Part shown: positions 41,646 to 53,550 of the stretch, piece after piece
How positions within the stretch are numbered: position 1 is the stretch's first letter
How the letters are laid out: the number at the start of each line of letters is the position of its first letter
Assembly: GCA_014946745.1 (NCBI GenBank)
Contig: JADCRD010000001.1
Span: 1,672,427 to 1,736,426, forward strand
Reading direction: 5' to 3'
DNA length: 64,000 nt
Source: Lysobacterales bacterium
GTDB lineage: Bacteria > Pseudomonadota > Gammaproteobacteria > Xanthomonadales > Xanthomonadaceae
Program-made: the position numbers and the translations under genes
Notes under the pieces: model-generated
What the model saw: the letters and a program-made list of their open reading frames with translations, nothing else
Database searches by the model: none
Told to the model about the DNA's origin: nothing

Positions 41646-43786
41646 TCAGGATCCTGCGCCACATCTGGGAACGCATGCTGCAGCTCGCCGGCCTGCTGAT
41701 GCTGATCCGGGTTCCGCTGCTGATGGTGCTGGCCGGGGTCGCGCTGTCCAGCTACGTCGCGCAGATCCGCGAGCTGTTCGACATCAGCATCGAAGCCCCC
41801 GTCTGGGCACTCGCGGCGTGGGTCTTCAGCGCCGGGTTCGGCCTGCTGGTGTGGTACTCCGCACGCACCCTGTACGCATTCCAATGGCCGCGGTGGCAGA
41901 CCTCGGAGTCGCTGCAGACGTGGCTGGGTCAGCGCCTGCCTCGACTGCTCGCCACCGCCGCGCCGCTCACCCTTGCCGGCGCTTACTGGCAGGCGCATCC
42001 CGCCGAGGACAAGCCGGCCCCCTGGCTGTGGAGTGCGGCGTATCTGCTGCTGGCCATCGGCCTTTGGATGTTCACCACCTACAGGCGCGTGCTGCTGCGC
42101 ACCCTAATGCAGGGGCAGGAGCGCCCGCTGGGCGTGGAACACCAGCCGCTCGTGGCGCGCTACCAGCATTGGCACGAGCTGCCCCGGTTTACCCGCATCG
42201 TGCACGCCGCCGGCCTGATCGCACTCCCGCTGTCCTGGCTGGCGGGGCTCTACCTTCCCGACACCCTGGATGGGTTGGGCCCCTTGGCGCTCATTCTTGG
42301 GGCCGCCAGCTTCAGCGTCTGGGCCAGCACCTGGCCGATCTACCTGGCGGCGCGGCTGCGCTTCCCTGTGCTCACCGCGATGCTGACCTGGGCGAGCCTG
42401 ATGACGGCCATCGGTCTCAACGACAACCACGCCGTACGCCTCACCGCTGAACAGCAGTCCGACCAGGATCCGCCCATCGGCCTGGACTACCGCACCGGGG
42501 GGCGTCCCAGCCTGCAGGCGCACATCCATGACTGGCGACGCGACCGCAGCGACCCGTGCAAGGACGAGGTGTGGCTGATTTCCAGCGAAGGCGGCGGCAT
42601 CCGCGCCGCGATGTGGACCGTGCTGGTGCTCTCCGAATTGCATGAAGCCACCGGCGGCAAACTCTGGCGCTGCACCTTCGCGGTGAGCGGCGTTTCCGGG
42701 GGAAGCCTCGGGCTTGCAGTCTTCGCCAGCGCCTACCGCGATCTCGACCGCACGCTCAACGCAGCCGATCTCGAACGGCTGCGCAACCTGCTGCAGGCCG
42801 ATTTCCTCGCCCCGGTGCTGGGCTCGATGTTCGGGCTCGACGCCGCACAGCGCTTTCTGCCCGTGCGGATGTTCAGCGACCGCGGCCAAGCCCTGGAGAA
42901 CGCCTGGCGCGCGGCCTACCGCCGCGAGGTGCTGCAGGCCGAAGGTGCAGCGGACGATGCTTACGCGGACGCGTTTACATCGGCGCTTGCAGACACGCTG
43001 TACGCGCGCGAGGGCGAGGATCGCCTCCTGCCCGCCTTGATGCTCAACACCACCGTCGTAGATTCCGGGCTGCGCCTGGTCCAGCATCCCTTCAGCACGC
43101 TGACCGAACGCGCCCACGATGTTCCGTTCCCCGGCGTGGTCGACGGCGCGGACTGGCTGCCTCGGGAGCTGCCGACCTTCAGCGCAGTGCACAACAGCGC
43201 GCGTTTCACCTTGGTCAGCCCCGCCGGCAGCGTGCTGAGGCGCGAAGACGAAGGCGCCGATGGCCGCGTTGTTCGGATCGGTCAGGTCGTGGACGGCGGC
43301 TACTTCGAGAACAGCGGAACCACAACCCTGAGCGCCCTGATCGATCGCCTTCAGGGCGGCGCCCATGCAGCGCAGCCGGCGACCACCGCAGGCGCGGACG
43401 CGGCTTCACCCCCGGGCCGCCCGCGCGTCCGGGTCATCCACATCAGCAACGATCCTCGCGTTCCCAGCTTTGCCGGCAACGGTCTGGACCGTTGCCAGAC
43501 GTCCGAAACGGCAGCCCTGCCCTCGAACGCACCGCTGTATGGGGAAGCACGGGCACCGCTGGTCGCCATCCTTGCGACGCGCGATGCCCGCGGCGAGTTC
43601 GCGCGTCAGGCGCTGATGGACCAGGTGCAGGCGGTCCGCGGCGAGCTCTGGCACTACCGGCTCTGCCCCGGCAAACGCGTGCTTCCGCTCGGCTGGACGC
43701 TGAGCCCCGAGAGCACGCGCGAAATGCGCGAACAGCTGCGGGGAAATCCCAACACGGCGTCCATCGTTCAGTCGTTCGGACGCTGA
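41642..43786 (+). CDS. Membrane-anchored patatin-like phospholipase
   Basis: Protein of 714 residues. The first 280 or so contain about six hydrophobic segments that would anchor it in the inner membrane. The patatin catalytic domain follows with the oxyanion-hole motif EGGGIR (316-321), nucleophile motif GVSGG (Ser352) and catalytic Asp551 in DGGYFENSG; all key residues are intact. Patatins hydrolyse acyl chains of membrane lipids. A GGAGA ribosome binding site six bases before the ATG supports the start. The gene is downstream of the CHAT gene, with only the doubtful 90-residue ORF between. The region from about 630 to the end has cysteines and no known domain. Confidence 0.9.
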   Translation: MIRILRHIWERMLQLAGLLMLIRVPLLMVLAGVALSSYVAQIRELFDISIEAPVWALAAWVFSAGFGLLVWYSARTLYAFQWPRWQTSESLQTWLGQRLPRLLATAAPLTLAGAYWQAHPAEDKPAPWLWSAAYLLLAIGLWMFTTYRRVLLRTLMQGQERPLGVEHQPLVARYQHWHELPRFTRIVHAAGLIALPLSWLAGLYLPDTLDGLGPLALILGAASFSVWASTWPIYLAARLRFPVLTAMLTWASLMTAIGLNDNHAVRLTAEQQSDQDPPIGLDYRTGGRPSLQAHIHDWRRDRSDPCKDEVWLISSEGGGIRAAMWTVLVLSELHEATGGKLWRCTFAVSGVSGGSLGLAVFASAYRDLDRTLNAADLERLRNLLQADFLAPVLGSMFGLDAAQRFLPVRMFSDRGQALENAWRAAYRREVLQAEGAADDAYADAFTSALADTLYAREGEDRLLPALMLNTTVVDSGLRLVQHPFSTLTERAHDVPFPGVVDGADWLPRELPTFSAVHNSARFTLVSPAGSVLRREDEGADGRVVRIGQVVDGGYFENSGTTTLSALIDRLQGGAHAAQPATTAGADAASPPGRPRVRVIHISNDPRVPSFAGNGLDRCQTSETAALPSNAPLYGEARAPLVAILATRDARGEFARQALMDQVQAVRGELWHYRLCPGKRVLPLGWTLSPESTREMREQLRGNPNTASIVQSFGR

Positions 43787-43900
43787 AGCCTGAACCCGGG
43801 CACCGTGCACACTCGCGTCCGCTCGATCAGGCGCTCACGCGGCTAATCAGTGATCGCGCCCGCCAAGGCGCCCGGCACTCCGCAACGCGTCCGCGTGACC

Positions 43901-44821
43901 TCAAGCGTTCGCGAGAGCGAAGTCGATCGCCGCGCAAACAGCGGTGGCTTGCGCGGCGTCACACTGCTCCGGCGTTGCGCGCGGGCTGTCAGGGTAGACC
44001 TCGGTCGTGGTGGTGAAGCGCGCCGACGTCATGCCCGGGCACAGACCCAGCGCCTTGAAGGGGTACAGGATCACCCCCGGCGCCACCACCGCGGACCCGA
44101 TGATCTGACCTGCCGCATCGGCCGGCGCGATGTGGGTGACCTGCGCCACCGCCGCGATCACGGCGCTCTGGAAGGCCAGCTGCGGATTCTCGCTGTCGCC
44201 CACCAGATAGAAGCCATCGGGAATCGCACCCGCTTCGAAGGTTTTGCCATCGCGCGCCGCCAGCGCCGGGCGGAACTCGCTCTCGTCGGTGTCGGTGGTT
44301 TCGTGCAGATCGATGTGCAGTAGGATCTCGCCCTCGAGCGCCTGCACCAGACGCATCAGTGCGGCGGACTCCTCGGCCGGGCTGTCGGCACGGAAGCTGC
44401 GGTTGGGATCGATCGCCTGCGCATTCCAGCGATGGATGCGCTCATAGGCCCAGGGGCTGATGCAGGGCGCCACCAGCAGATTCGCTTGGCCGGCGTAGCG
44501 CTGCGCGTCCTCTCGCAGGAATCGCAGGGCACCTCGCACCCCGCTGGTCTCGTAGCCGTGCACGCCACCCGTCACCAGTACGACGGGCAGGGCCGCGTTC
44601 CACGCGCGGCTGCGCAGAGCGTAGAGGGGGAAGTGCTCACTGCCGTAGTCGAGCGCGCCGTACTCGACGACATCGAAGCGCTCGCGCAGCGCGTCGACCA
44701 CGCTGACGACATCTTCGCGGTAGCTGCGTTGACGGCTCTGTCGGCCCAGCCACTCGGCGCGCTCGGCCTCGCCCCAGGGCTGCCCCGGCGTTCCGATCGG
44801 ATAGAAGGCGTCGCTGCGCAT
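43901..44821 (-). CDS. M14-family-like zinc carboxypeptidase/deacylase
   Basis: Protein of 306 residues starting MRSDAFYPIG. The zinc motif HxxE is in GGVHGYETSG, a third ligand in LHIDLHETTD, and the likely catalytic Glu in TTTTEVYPDSPRA near the C-terminus. DPNRSFRAD provides the substrate-binding Asn-Arg pair known from M14 enzymes. No signal peptide is visible with this start, so it is probably cytoplasmic. The substrate is unknown: peptides, or N-acyl amino acids as in the succinylglutamate desuccinylase-like branch. It converges with the patatin gene and is followed upstream on the same strand by pldA. The frame extends to 44896 without homology. Confidence 0.82.
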   Translation of the reverse strand: MRSDAFYPIGTPGQPWGEAERAEWLGRQSRQRSYREDVVSVVDALRERFDVVEYGALDYGSEHFPLYALRSRAWNAALPVVLVTGGVHGYETSGVRGALRFLREDAQRYAGQANLLVAPCISPWAYERIHRWNAQAIDPNRSFRADSPAEESAALMRLVQALEGEILLHIDLHETTDTDESEFRPALAARDGKTFEAGAIPDGFYLVGDSENPQLAFQSAVIAAVAQVTHIAPADAAGQIIGSAVVAPGVILYPFKALGLCPGMTSARFTTTTEVYPDSPRATPEQCDAAQATAVCAAIDFALANA

Positions 44822-44918
44822 CGGGAGAATCTCGCTGTGTTGGAAGGCGCCGAATGCTAGCAATCCTCGTCCGCGCCGGGCTGTGCCAGCCGCCATACCC
44901 GACGCTCAGCGAAGGCCT

Positions 44919-46058
44919 TCAGAACCACTCGAACAGCGAGATGCCCACACCGATCTGGGTGCTGCGCACGTTGTAGTCGATGAGGCTCTCGCCGTAGCCC
45001 TCGAACACCTGCACATGGCCACGCAGGCTGCGCGAGAGTGGAAAGCTCCAGTCGAGCTGCAGGGCGCCGCGCGACTCCGCGCCCGACTTGAAGGTGTGCC
45101 GCGCCAGCAGCGCGAACTCATGCGCGCCGCGACGGTGCACCAGGCTGATGTCGCCGCGCCCAAGGTAGTCGACGATGTCGGGATTGTCGTCCGTCTCGGC
45201 GTCCTCGCCGATTCGCCACCATGGTCGCAGGCTCAGCAGCCAGTCCTCGCGTTCGAAGCCGAACGCAGCCACCACGCGGTTCCAGCTGCGCGACAGCGGC
45301 AGGCTGCGGCCGTTGGATTGATGGTTGATGCCGATGCTGGCCATGCGCAGGTCCCAGCCGAACACCTCGGCCTTCGGCCCGAACACCAGCAGGGCCTCGG
45401 GCTCGTACACGGTCTCGCGGAAGGGGCGCGAGGTCCGGCTGTTGTAGAGCTGCCAGCGCGAGCTTTGGGTGTAGCCGAACCACAGATCCCCCTCGCCGAA
45501 CAGCAGGCCCTGCGCCACCTTGGTCTTGAGACTCAGCTGGAAGCGCGCCTCGGTCGGCTGCAGGTCGAAGGGGTCCTGCAGGCGGTTCTCCGGGTTGGGG
45601 CTCTGCGGCAATCGGTTGGGGCGGCTGCTCCAGGCCAGCGGCAGCAGATACACAGGCTTGTAGGCGCGCAGGTTGAAGCTGCCCAGCTTGGACTCGGGGC
45701 TGAGCTCCCAGCGCCGATCGAGCGCGGACAGCTCACGCGAGGCGACCCGCGCGGCGATGCGTTCTTCCGCCTGATTGCGCACGCCGTCGGGATGCAGACG
45801 CGCATCCAGCGCGTCGTACGCGGCCGCGAGCTCCGCGTTCTCGCGCTCCGCCTTGGCCGCTTGGTGGGCGTCGCGGCCCACCGCACGGTCGTAGCACAGC
45901 AGCCGTGCCGGGTCGGAATCGATGGCGGCGCAGGCCTCCACCGTCGCTGGCGTTACGCCCTTGTTCTCCTGCGCCAGCGCGCTGTCTGCCACCAGCAGGG
46001 CACAGAGCGCGCCCAGGCCGGCACGCTGCAGTCGAGGGGGCGCAATCTTCATGGGCAT
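44919..46058 (-). CDS. pldA: Outer membrane phospholipase A
   Basis: Outer-membrane beta-barrel enzyme of 379 residues that hydrolyses phospholipids reaching the outer leaflet. A signal peptide (ALCALLVADSALA) is followed by an extra N-terminal segment of about 90 residues and the barrel. The catalytic signature INHQSNGRSLPLSRSWNR is intact and corresponds to the His-Ser-Asn triad of E. coli OMPLA (NHxSNGRS..SRSWNR). The protein ends in Phe (SLFEWF), as usual for outer-membrane barrels. An alternative start is the ATG two codons downstream. Activation normally needs dimerisation and calcium. Confidence 0.93.
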   Translation of the reverse strand: MPMKIAPPRLQRAGLGALCALLVADSALAQENKGVTPATVEACAAIDSDPARLLCYDRAVGRDAHQAAKAERENAELAAAYDALDARLHPDGVRNQAEERIAARVASRELSALDRRWELSPESKLGSFNLRAYKPVYLLPLAWSSRPNRLPQSPNPENRLQDPFDLQPTEARFQLSLKTKVAQGLLFGEGDLWFGYTQSSRWQLYNSRTSRPFRETVYEPEALLVFGPKAEVFGWDLRMASIGINHQSNGRSLPLSRSWNRVVAAFGFEREDWLLSLRPWWRIGEDAETDDNPDIVDYLGRGDISLVHRRGAHEFALLARHTFKSGAESRGALQLDWSFPLSRSLRGHVQVFEGYGESLIDYNVRSTQIGVGISLFEWF

Positions 46059-46220
46059 GGCGAACTCGTCGGGTACGAAACGAAGTCGCTAGCTTAGGGG
46101 AACACGGATCAATTCCTCGCTCGGCTTGATTGGTGTTGCCCTAGAGCAAGACGCCGGGCCTGCCTGCGTCACCGGCCCCCTGCGAGCGCCACCGATGCAG
46201 GCCCGCCCTCACCATGGCAG

Positions 46221-46264
46221 AAAAAGAAAAGCCCCGCAGCGCCGGTTGCATGGCGCTGCGGGGC
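46221..46264 (-). terminator. Rho-independent terminator of katG
   Basis: A perfect 13-base GC-rich stem (46231-46243 with 46252-46264) with an eight-base loop is followed on the minus strand by TTTTCTTTTT. It lies 50 bases downstream of the katG stop and 160 bases before pldA, so it ends the katG transcript and isolates pldA. Confidence 0.9.
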
Positions 46265-46313
46265 CGGGTTGCACGGCTCCGTCATCACGACCGAGCCGCT
46301 CAGCCTTGGCGCA

Positions 46314-48853
<2,540 letters not shown>

Positions 48854-50359
48854 TCAAGGCTCGAAGCCGTTGGCGAACAGCACCGTCGTCACTTCAGCCC
48901 GCTCAAGCGCGCCAAGATCGGGCAAGCCAGCGCGAGTCCTGCCGAGAAGATCGTTCGCCGGCATCTGGGTTGGATCGGCCTGATCGACGCCCACCCCACC
49001 GGCACCGGGCTGTCCGTAGGTCGCGGCGTAGAACTGGAAGACATCCGCAATCCGCGCGAAGCCACCGTTGAACTGGGACTGCGACTGCAGCCAGTGCGGG
49101 GTGGTGATTCCCGTCTGCGCGGGGAGGCGCGGGTCACCGATGCGTTGTTCCGCGTCGTTAGTGAAGTTCACCGCATCGCCCGCGTCCTGCGGGATCGCAG
49201 CACCGCCGTTGAAGTAGCCGTTGCGGCGCAGCACGATGCCGCTGACGTCGGCCGCCAGCACATCGCTGAAGTCGGCCATGCTGCCGCTGGGATCGGACCA
49301 GAGGTTGTTGAAGAAGCGGATGTTCTGCACCGTCGGGTTGCTGCCCTCGCGATTGAGGCGCATGGCGAAGGCATTGCCCGGTAAATTGCCCACCACCGTG
49401 TTGGCGCGGAACACGATATCGCGTGAACCTTTGACCCCGAAGGCCGCACGGATCGGATTGCTGGCGTTGCCAAGGAAGAGGTTGTTCTCGGCCACGCAGT
49501 CGAAGGCCTCGTGGTAGGCCTGGCCGTCCTCACCGAACAGCAGGAAGTTCGAGCCGGGCGAGCCCTGCCAGTTGAGAAAGATGTTCCTGCGGACGACCAC
49601 GTTGCGCGCGCCGACGTATTCGTCGTCGCTGCCATTGCTGTCCTTGACCACGATGTACGCCGCCGTGTCGTTCGGGTTGCTGCGGCCGGAGGCGGCGAAA
49701 TCGTTGAAGAACACATTGCCCTCGACCACGACATCGTCGACCGAGTTGATGTCGATGTGCTCGTCCGAGCCCTGCTGGTTGTAGAACACGTTGCCGATGA
49801 CGCGAATCTCGCTGGCGCCGTTGTTGATCTTCAGCAGATCGTTGTTCCAGCTGTCGTGGAAGATGTTGTCGCGCAGGGTGATGCGCCGGGTCTCTCGATT
49901 GAAGCCGTCCTGGATTTGCACGACCAGCGCCGCGGAGCCGGCACCGGTGTGGGCGATGTCGAAGCCCTCGATCGTGATGCCGCTGATATCGGCCGCGTCG
50001 TTGTAGACGGTCAGCACCGCTTCACTGGCCCGCAGCCGTGCCTGATAAGGCAGCCGGGATCTCAGGGTGACGCCCTGGGCGAAATTGCCGCGGATGCGGA
50101 TGCGCCCGGTGTAGGTGCCGGGTTCGACAAGAATGAGGCTGCCGTCCGGCACGCGATCCAATGCATAGGTGATCGTGGCCCAAGGCTGCGCCTGACTGCC
50201 GCCCGCTGCTTGATCCGTGCCGGTCGTCGCGACGTAGAACGTCTGCTGCGCAGCGGCCGTGCTGCACCAGAGCGCCAGCACCAGCAGGGCGAGCCCGCGT
50301 GCTGTCTGGCGCAGCGCCGGGCAAGCCAGCGTTCGATAGAGCTTGAGGCGAATAGACAT
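48854..50359 (-). CDS. Secreted right-handed beta-helix protein
   Basis: Protein of 501 residues with a signal peptide (LALLVLALWCSTAAA, cleaved near AAAQ). The start of the mature protein (QQTFYVATTGTDQAAGGSQA and WATITYALDRV) and the repeated pattern of short Asn-rich turns (ITLRDNIFHD, IRVIGNVFYN, VVVEGNVFFN, VVVRRNIFLN) are typical of parallel beta-helix polysaccharide lyases and related surface proteins. No catalytic residues could be assigned, so the substrate is open. The final residues are TTVLFANGFEP, sharing the FxxGFE motif with the giant protein at 24.7 kb. The start is the ATG at 50359; the frame extends upstream without homology. Confidence 0.85.
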   Translation of the reverse strand: MSIRLKLYRTLACPALRQTARGLALLVLALWCSTAAAQQTFYVATTGTDQAAGGSQAQPWATITYALDRVPDGSLILVEPGTYTGRIRIRGNFAQGVTLRSRLPYQARLRASEAVLTVYNDAADISGITIEGFDIAHTGAGSAALVVQIQDGFNRETRRITLRDNIFHDSWNNDLLKINNGASEIRVIGNVFYNQQGSDEHIDINSVDDVVVEGNVFFNDFAASGRSNPNDTAAYIVVKDSNGSDDEYVGARNVVVRRNIFLNWQGSPGSNFLLFGEDGQAYHEAFDCVAENNLFLGNASNPIRAAFGVKGSRDIVFRANTVVGNLPGNAFAMRLNREGSNPTVQNIRFFNNLWSDPSGSMADFSDVLAADVSGIVLRRNGYFNGGAAIPQDAGDAVNFTNDAEQRIGDPRLPAQTGITTPHWLQSQSQFNGGFARIADVFQFYAATYGQPGAGGVGVDQADPTQMPANDLLGRTRAGLPDLGALERAEVTTVLFANGFEP

Positions 50360-50609
50360 GGGCGGATCTCGCTGCTGGCACACGGAGCGAGCACGCCCCC
50401 CGGCCGTGCACGATGGCCGCAGTATGCGCCCGCCAACATCGCGAGCAAACGCCTGCCAAGGAAGCTCGGGTTTATCGGAGCTGGCGGCGCGCCCAGGATG
50501 GCGCGCACGCGGACCAAGCGCGTCAGTGCTCGCTCCAGCGGAAGCGAGTCCGGCGACGCCGGACTCGCGACCACGCATCACCTTCGGGAGGGATTGAATC
50601 CGCCTTGCT

Positions 50610-52184
50610 TCAGTTCGGCTGGGCCTCGATGTGGTCGCGCACGAAGCGATCCAGCAAGCGGACCCCGTAGCCCGTTGCCCCCAGCGGCATGGTCGGCAGC
50701 GCGGGATCGTCGCGCCAGGCCATGCTGGCGATATCGAGATGCGCCCAAGGCAGCTCCGGCGCCACCCACGCGCCGATAAAGAACGCCCCCACGCCAGCGC
50801 CCGCTCGGCTGCTGCTGCCGCCGTTGCGCAGGTCGGCGATCGGCGACTCCAGATCCTTGGCATAGCTCGGGTGCAGCGGCAGGCGCCAGACCTCTTCGCC
50901 GCTGGCCGCACCCGCGGCCTGCAGCTGGGCGGCAAGCGCATCGTGACGGCTGAACAGGCCCGCGTACTCATCGCCCAGCGCCGTCACCTGCGAGCCGGTC
51001 AGGGTGGCGAGGTCGATCAGCAGGCGCGGCTTCAGCTCACGCTGCGCCCAGGCGATCGCGTCGACCAGCACCATGCGGCCTTCGGCGTCGGTGCTCATGA
51101 TCTCGAAGGTCTGCCCGCTCAGCGTGCGGATCACGTCGCCAGGTCGCGCCGCCGTGCCCGAGGGCATGTTCTCGGCGAGCGCGGCGATGGCCACCGCATT
51201 CACCGGCGCGCCGCGACGCGCCAGCGCGAGCACCGCGCCGGTGACGCTGGCCGCACCGGTCATGTCGTACTTCATGCGCCACATGTCCTGCGCCGGCTTG
51301 ATCGAGATACCGCCGGTGTCGAAGGTGATGCCCTTGCCGACGAAGACCAGCGGCGCCTCGCCGCGGCGCCCGCCCTCGTAGTGGACGGCCAACAGGCGCG
51401 GCGGGCGCGCGCTGCCCTGTCCCACCGCCAGCATCGCGCCCATGCCGAGCTCGGCCATGGTCTTCTCGTCGAGCACGTCGATGCGCACCTTGTCGGCGCC
51501 CGCGAAGGCCGCACGCGTACGCTCGACGAAGCTCTCGGGGTAGATCACATTGGCCGGCTCGCTGACCAGCTCGCGGGCGAAGCGCACGCCCTCGGCCACC
51601 GCGCGCCATTGCGACTCCCAGGCCCGACGCGAGGCGTCGGCATCGGCCGTGCGCAGCACTGCACTGCCCTGCCCCAGCACAGGCTGGCCGGGCTTGGGGC
51701 TGCGGTACTGGCGGAAGGTGAACTGACCGAGTTCGACACCCAGCGCCAGATGCGCGCCAGCGGCCGGCAGCGAGGCCTCCGGCCACAGCACCTCGATGCG
51801 CGAGGCCGCACTCAGCACACCGGCCTGACCGACGAGCCCGCCGACGTCCTCCAGCAGGCGTGGGCTCGCCGCATCGGTACCAGTGCCGATCACGATGACC
51901 TGGGTGTAGGGGCCGACGCCGTGCAGGTTCAGCACGGTGCCGCGATCGCCGAGGAAGCCGGCGTTGGCCACGGCCCGCGAGAGCGCGCCTTCGGCAATCG
52001 CGTCGACCTCCGCAAAGGCGCCGGCAGGCGCGGAATCGCGCGGCAGGGTCACGGCCACCGCGCCCTCGCGCGGCACGGCATAGGGCTCGAAATCGAGCGC
52101 GCGCTGGGCCTGGGCCGCGAAGGCGGCAAGGCTGGCAAAGCAGACGAACAAGACGCGGGCGACAGCAGGTCGATGGGAGAACAT
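50610..52184 (-). CDS. Exported M17-type leucyl aminopeptidase
   Basis: Protein of 524 residues. A signal peptide (VLFVCFASLAAFAAQA) precedes an M17 N-terminal domain and the dimetal catalytic domain. The catalytic lysine and aspartate are seen in VGKGITFDTGGISIKP, a further ligand in MKYDMTGAA. The core motif reads STDAEGRMVL near residue 365, where the family norm is NTDAEGR; the metal-binding Asp and Glu are kept. Most M17 enzymes (PepA) are cytoplasmic, so this is a secreted or periplasmic variant. The start is MFSHRPAV at 52184. It is divergent from the efflux adaptor gene, with a 212-base shared gap. Confidence 0.88.
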   Translation of the reverse strand: MFSHRPAVARVLFVCFASLAAFAAQAQRALDFEPYAVPREGAVAVTLPRDSAPAGAFAEVDAIAEGALSRAVANAGFLGDRGTVLNLHGVGPYTQVIVIGTGTDAASPRLLEDVGGLVGQAGVLSAASRIEVLWPEASLPAAGAHLALGVELGQFTFRQYRSPKPGQPVLGQGSAVLRTADADASRRAWESQWRAVAEGVRFARELVSEPANVIYPESFVERTRAAFAGADKVRIDVLDEKTMAELGMGAMLAVGQGSARPPRLLAVHYEGGRRGEAPLVFVGKGITFDTGGISIKPAQDMWRMKYDMTGAASVTGAVLALARRGAPVNAVAIAALAENMPSGTAARPGDVIRTLSGQTFEIMSTDAEGRMVLVDAIAWAQRELKPRLLIDLATLTGSQVTALGDEYAGLFSRHDALAAQLQAAGAASGEEVWRLPLHPSYAKDLESPIADLRNGGSSSRAGAGVGAFFIGAWVAPELPWAHLDIASMAWRDDPALPTMPLGATGYGVRLLDRFVRDHIEAQPN

Positions 52185-52396
52185 CAGGGCATCCGTGATC
52201 GGAAAGGGGCATGCGCCGCAGCGCGCGCCAACGCTGCAAAGTCGCGGCGATCCCGGCATGTCCCAGAAGGCCCATCTTTCACGCGTACTCGACAACTTCG
52301 ACCACAGCCTGCGCCGCCGCGCGCCTGTCCGCCTGCGCTGAACCCCGGCGCCCGCTGGCTCCGACATTTTGCTGCTCAAGCCTCTGGAAATTGCCC

Positions 52397-53545
52397 ATGT
52401 TTTCTCCGCCCGCAGGCACCCGCTGCAGCCACTTCCCCTGCCCTTCGAACCTCGCCTTATGCAAGCGGAAAAGGACGCAAAGGCTCGGTCTGACGGCCGC
52501 CCTGCTGGCCTTGCTGTGGTCCGCGACCAGCTGGGCGCAGTCACCGGCCGTCGTCGAGCTCGCCACTGTCGAGCGCAGCGCCTTGAGCGAAACCCTCAGC
52601 CTGCCCGGCAGCCTGCGCGCAGTGAACGACGCCCAACTGTCGCCGCGCATCGAGGGCCTGATCGCCGAGCTTCACGTCGATGCCGGCGCGCGCGTCGAGG
52701 CGGGCGCCGCGCTGCTGCGCCTCGACGATCGCTTGGCGCGACTCGGCATGGCAGCCCTGGAGTCCGAGGCCGCCGCCGCAGCGGCCGCCCGCGACGAGGC
52801 CCAGCGTCGTGTGGACGAAGCTGCGCCCCTGGTTGCGCAGCGCAGCCTGCCGGAGACCGAACTCGGCGCACGCCGGGCTGCGCTGGCCGAGGCCGAGGCC
52901 GCCTTGAGCGCGGCGCGCGCGCGGCTCGCCACGCAGCGCGAGCATCTGGATCGGCACCTGCTGCGCGCGCCCTTCGCGGGCGTGGTGGCGGCGCGCCTGG
53001 TCGACATCGGCGAGTGGGTCACCCCCGCCAGTCCGGTGCTGCAGCTGGTCGATCTGGACGCCGTGCGGCTTGAGCTGCAGATTCCGCAGGAGCGCTTCGC
53101 CGACATCGATGCCGAGACCCCGGTCGAGATCGAGCCCGACACCGCGCCCGGCACCCGTATCGCCGCGCGCATCAACGCACGCGTGCCGGTGTCCGGCGCC
53201 AGCGGTGCGCGCACCTTCCTGCTGCAGGTGGTGCCCGCGCAGACCCCCGTGTCCCTGCTGCCCGGCACCTCGGCGCGCGCGCACTTCCGTCTCAGTGGCG
53301 GCGCCTCATTGAGCATTCCGCGCGACGCCCTGCTGCGGCATCCCGACGGCGGCTACAGTGTGTTCGTCGCGAGCGAAGCCGAGAGCGGGCTGCGCGCGCA
53401 GCGCCGACCGCTGCAGTTGGGCCGCGAGTCCGGACAGCGCGTTGAAGTCCGCGAAGGCCTGCGCGAGGGCGAGCAGGTGGTGGTGCGCGGCAATGAAAGC
53501 CTGCAGGACGGCCAGCCGATCCAAGCGCGCGCGGCCGAGGGCTGA
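52397..53545 (+). CDS. RND efflux periplasmic adaptor (membrane fusion protein)
   Basis: HlyD/MexA-type protein of 382 residues. The hydrophobic segment LTAALLALLWSATSWA acts as signal or anchor. The lipoyl-like half-motif (LIAELHVDAGARVEAGAAL), an Ala-rich alpha-helical hairpin (about 120-190), the second lipoyl half (LLRAPFAGVVAARLVDIGEW) and beta-barrel domains follow in the usual order. The first 20 residues before the hydrophobic stretch are unusually long and Cys-containing, so a later start is possible. The stop is five bases before the RND pump gene, so the two form an efflux operon. No outer-membrane channel gene is nearby. Confidence 0.88.
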   Translation: MFSPPAGTRCSHFPCPSNLALCKRKRTQRLGLTAALLALLWSATSWAQSPAVVELATVERSALSETLSLPGSLRAVNDAQLSPRIEGLIAELHVDAGARVEAGAALLRLDDRLARLGMAALESEAAAAAAARDEAQRRVDEAAPLVAQRSLPETELGARRAALAEAEAALSAARARLATQREHLDRHLLRAPFAGVVAARLVDIGEWVTPASPVLQLVDLDAVRLELQIPQERFADIDAETPVEIEPDTAPGTRIAARINARVPVSGASGARTFLLQVVPAQTPVSLLPGTSARAHFRLSGGASLSIPRDALLRHPDGGYSVFVASEAESGLRAQRRPLQLGRESGQRVEVREGLREGEQVVVRGNESLQDGQPIQARAAEG

Positions 53546-53550
53546 GGACC

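Noticed and set aside
37425-43786. Assignment of the CHAT-patatin group to a known CBASS, gasdermin or type III-E CRISPR system
   Set aside because: No nucleotidyltransferase, gasdermin or cas gene is present, and the CHAT protein has an apparent signal peptide, so no known defence class fits.
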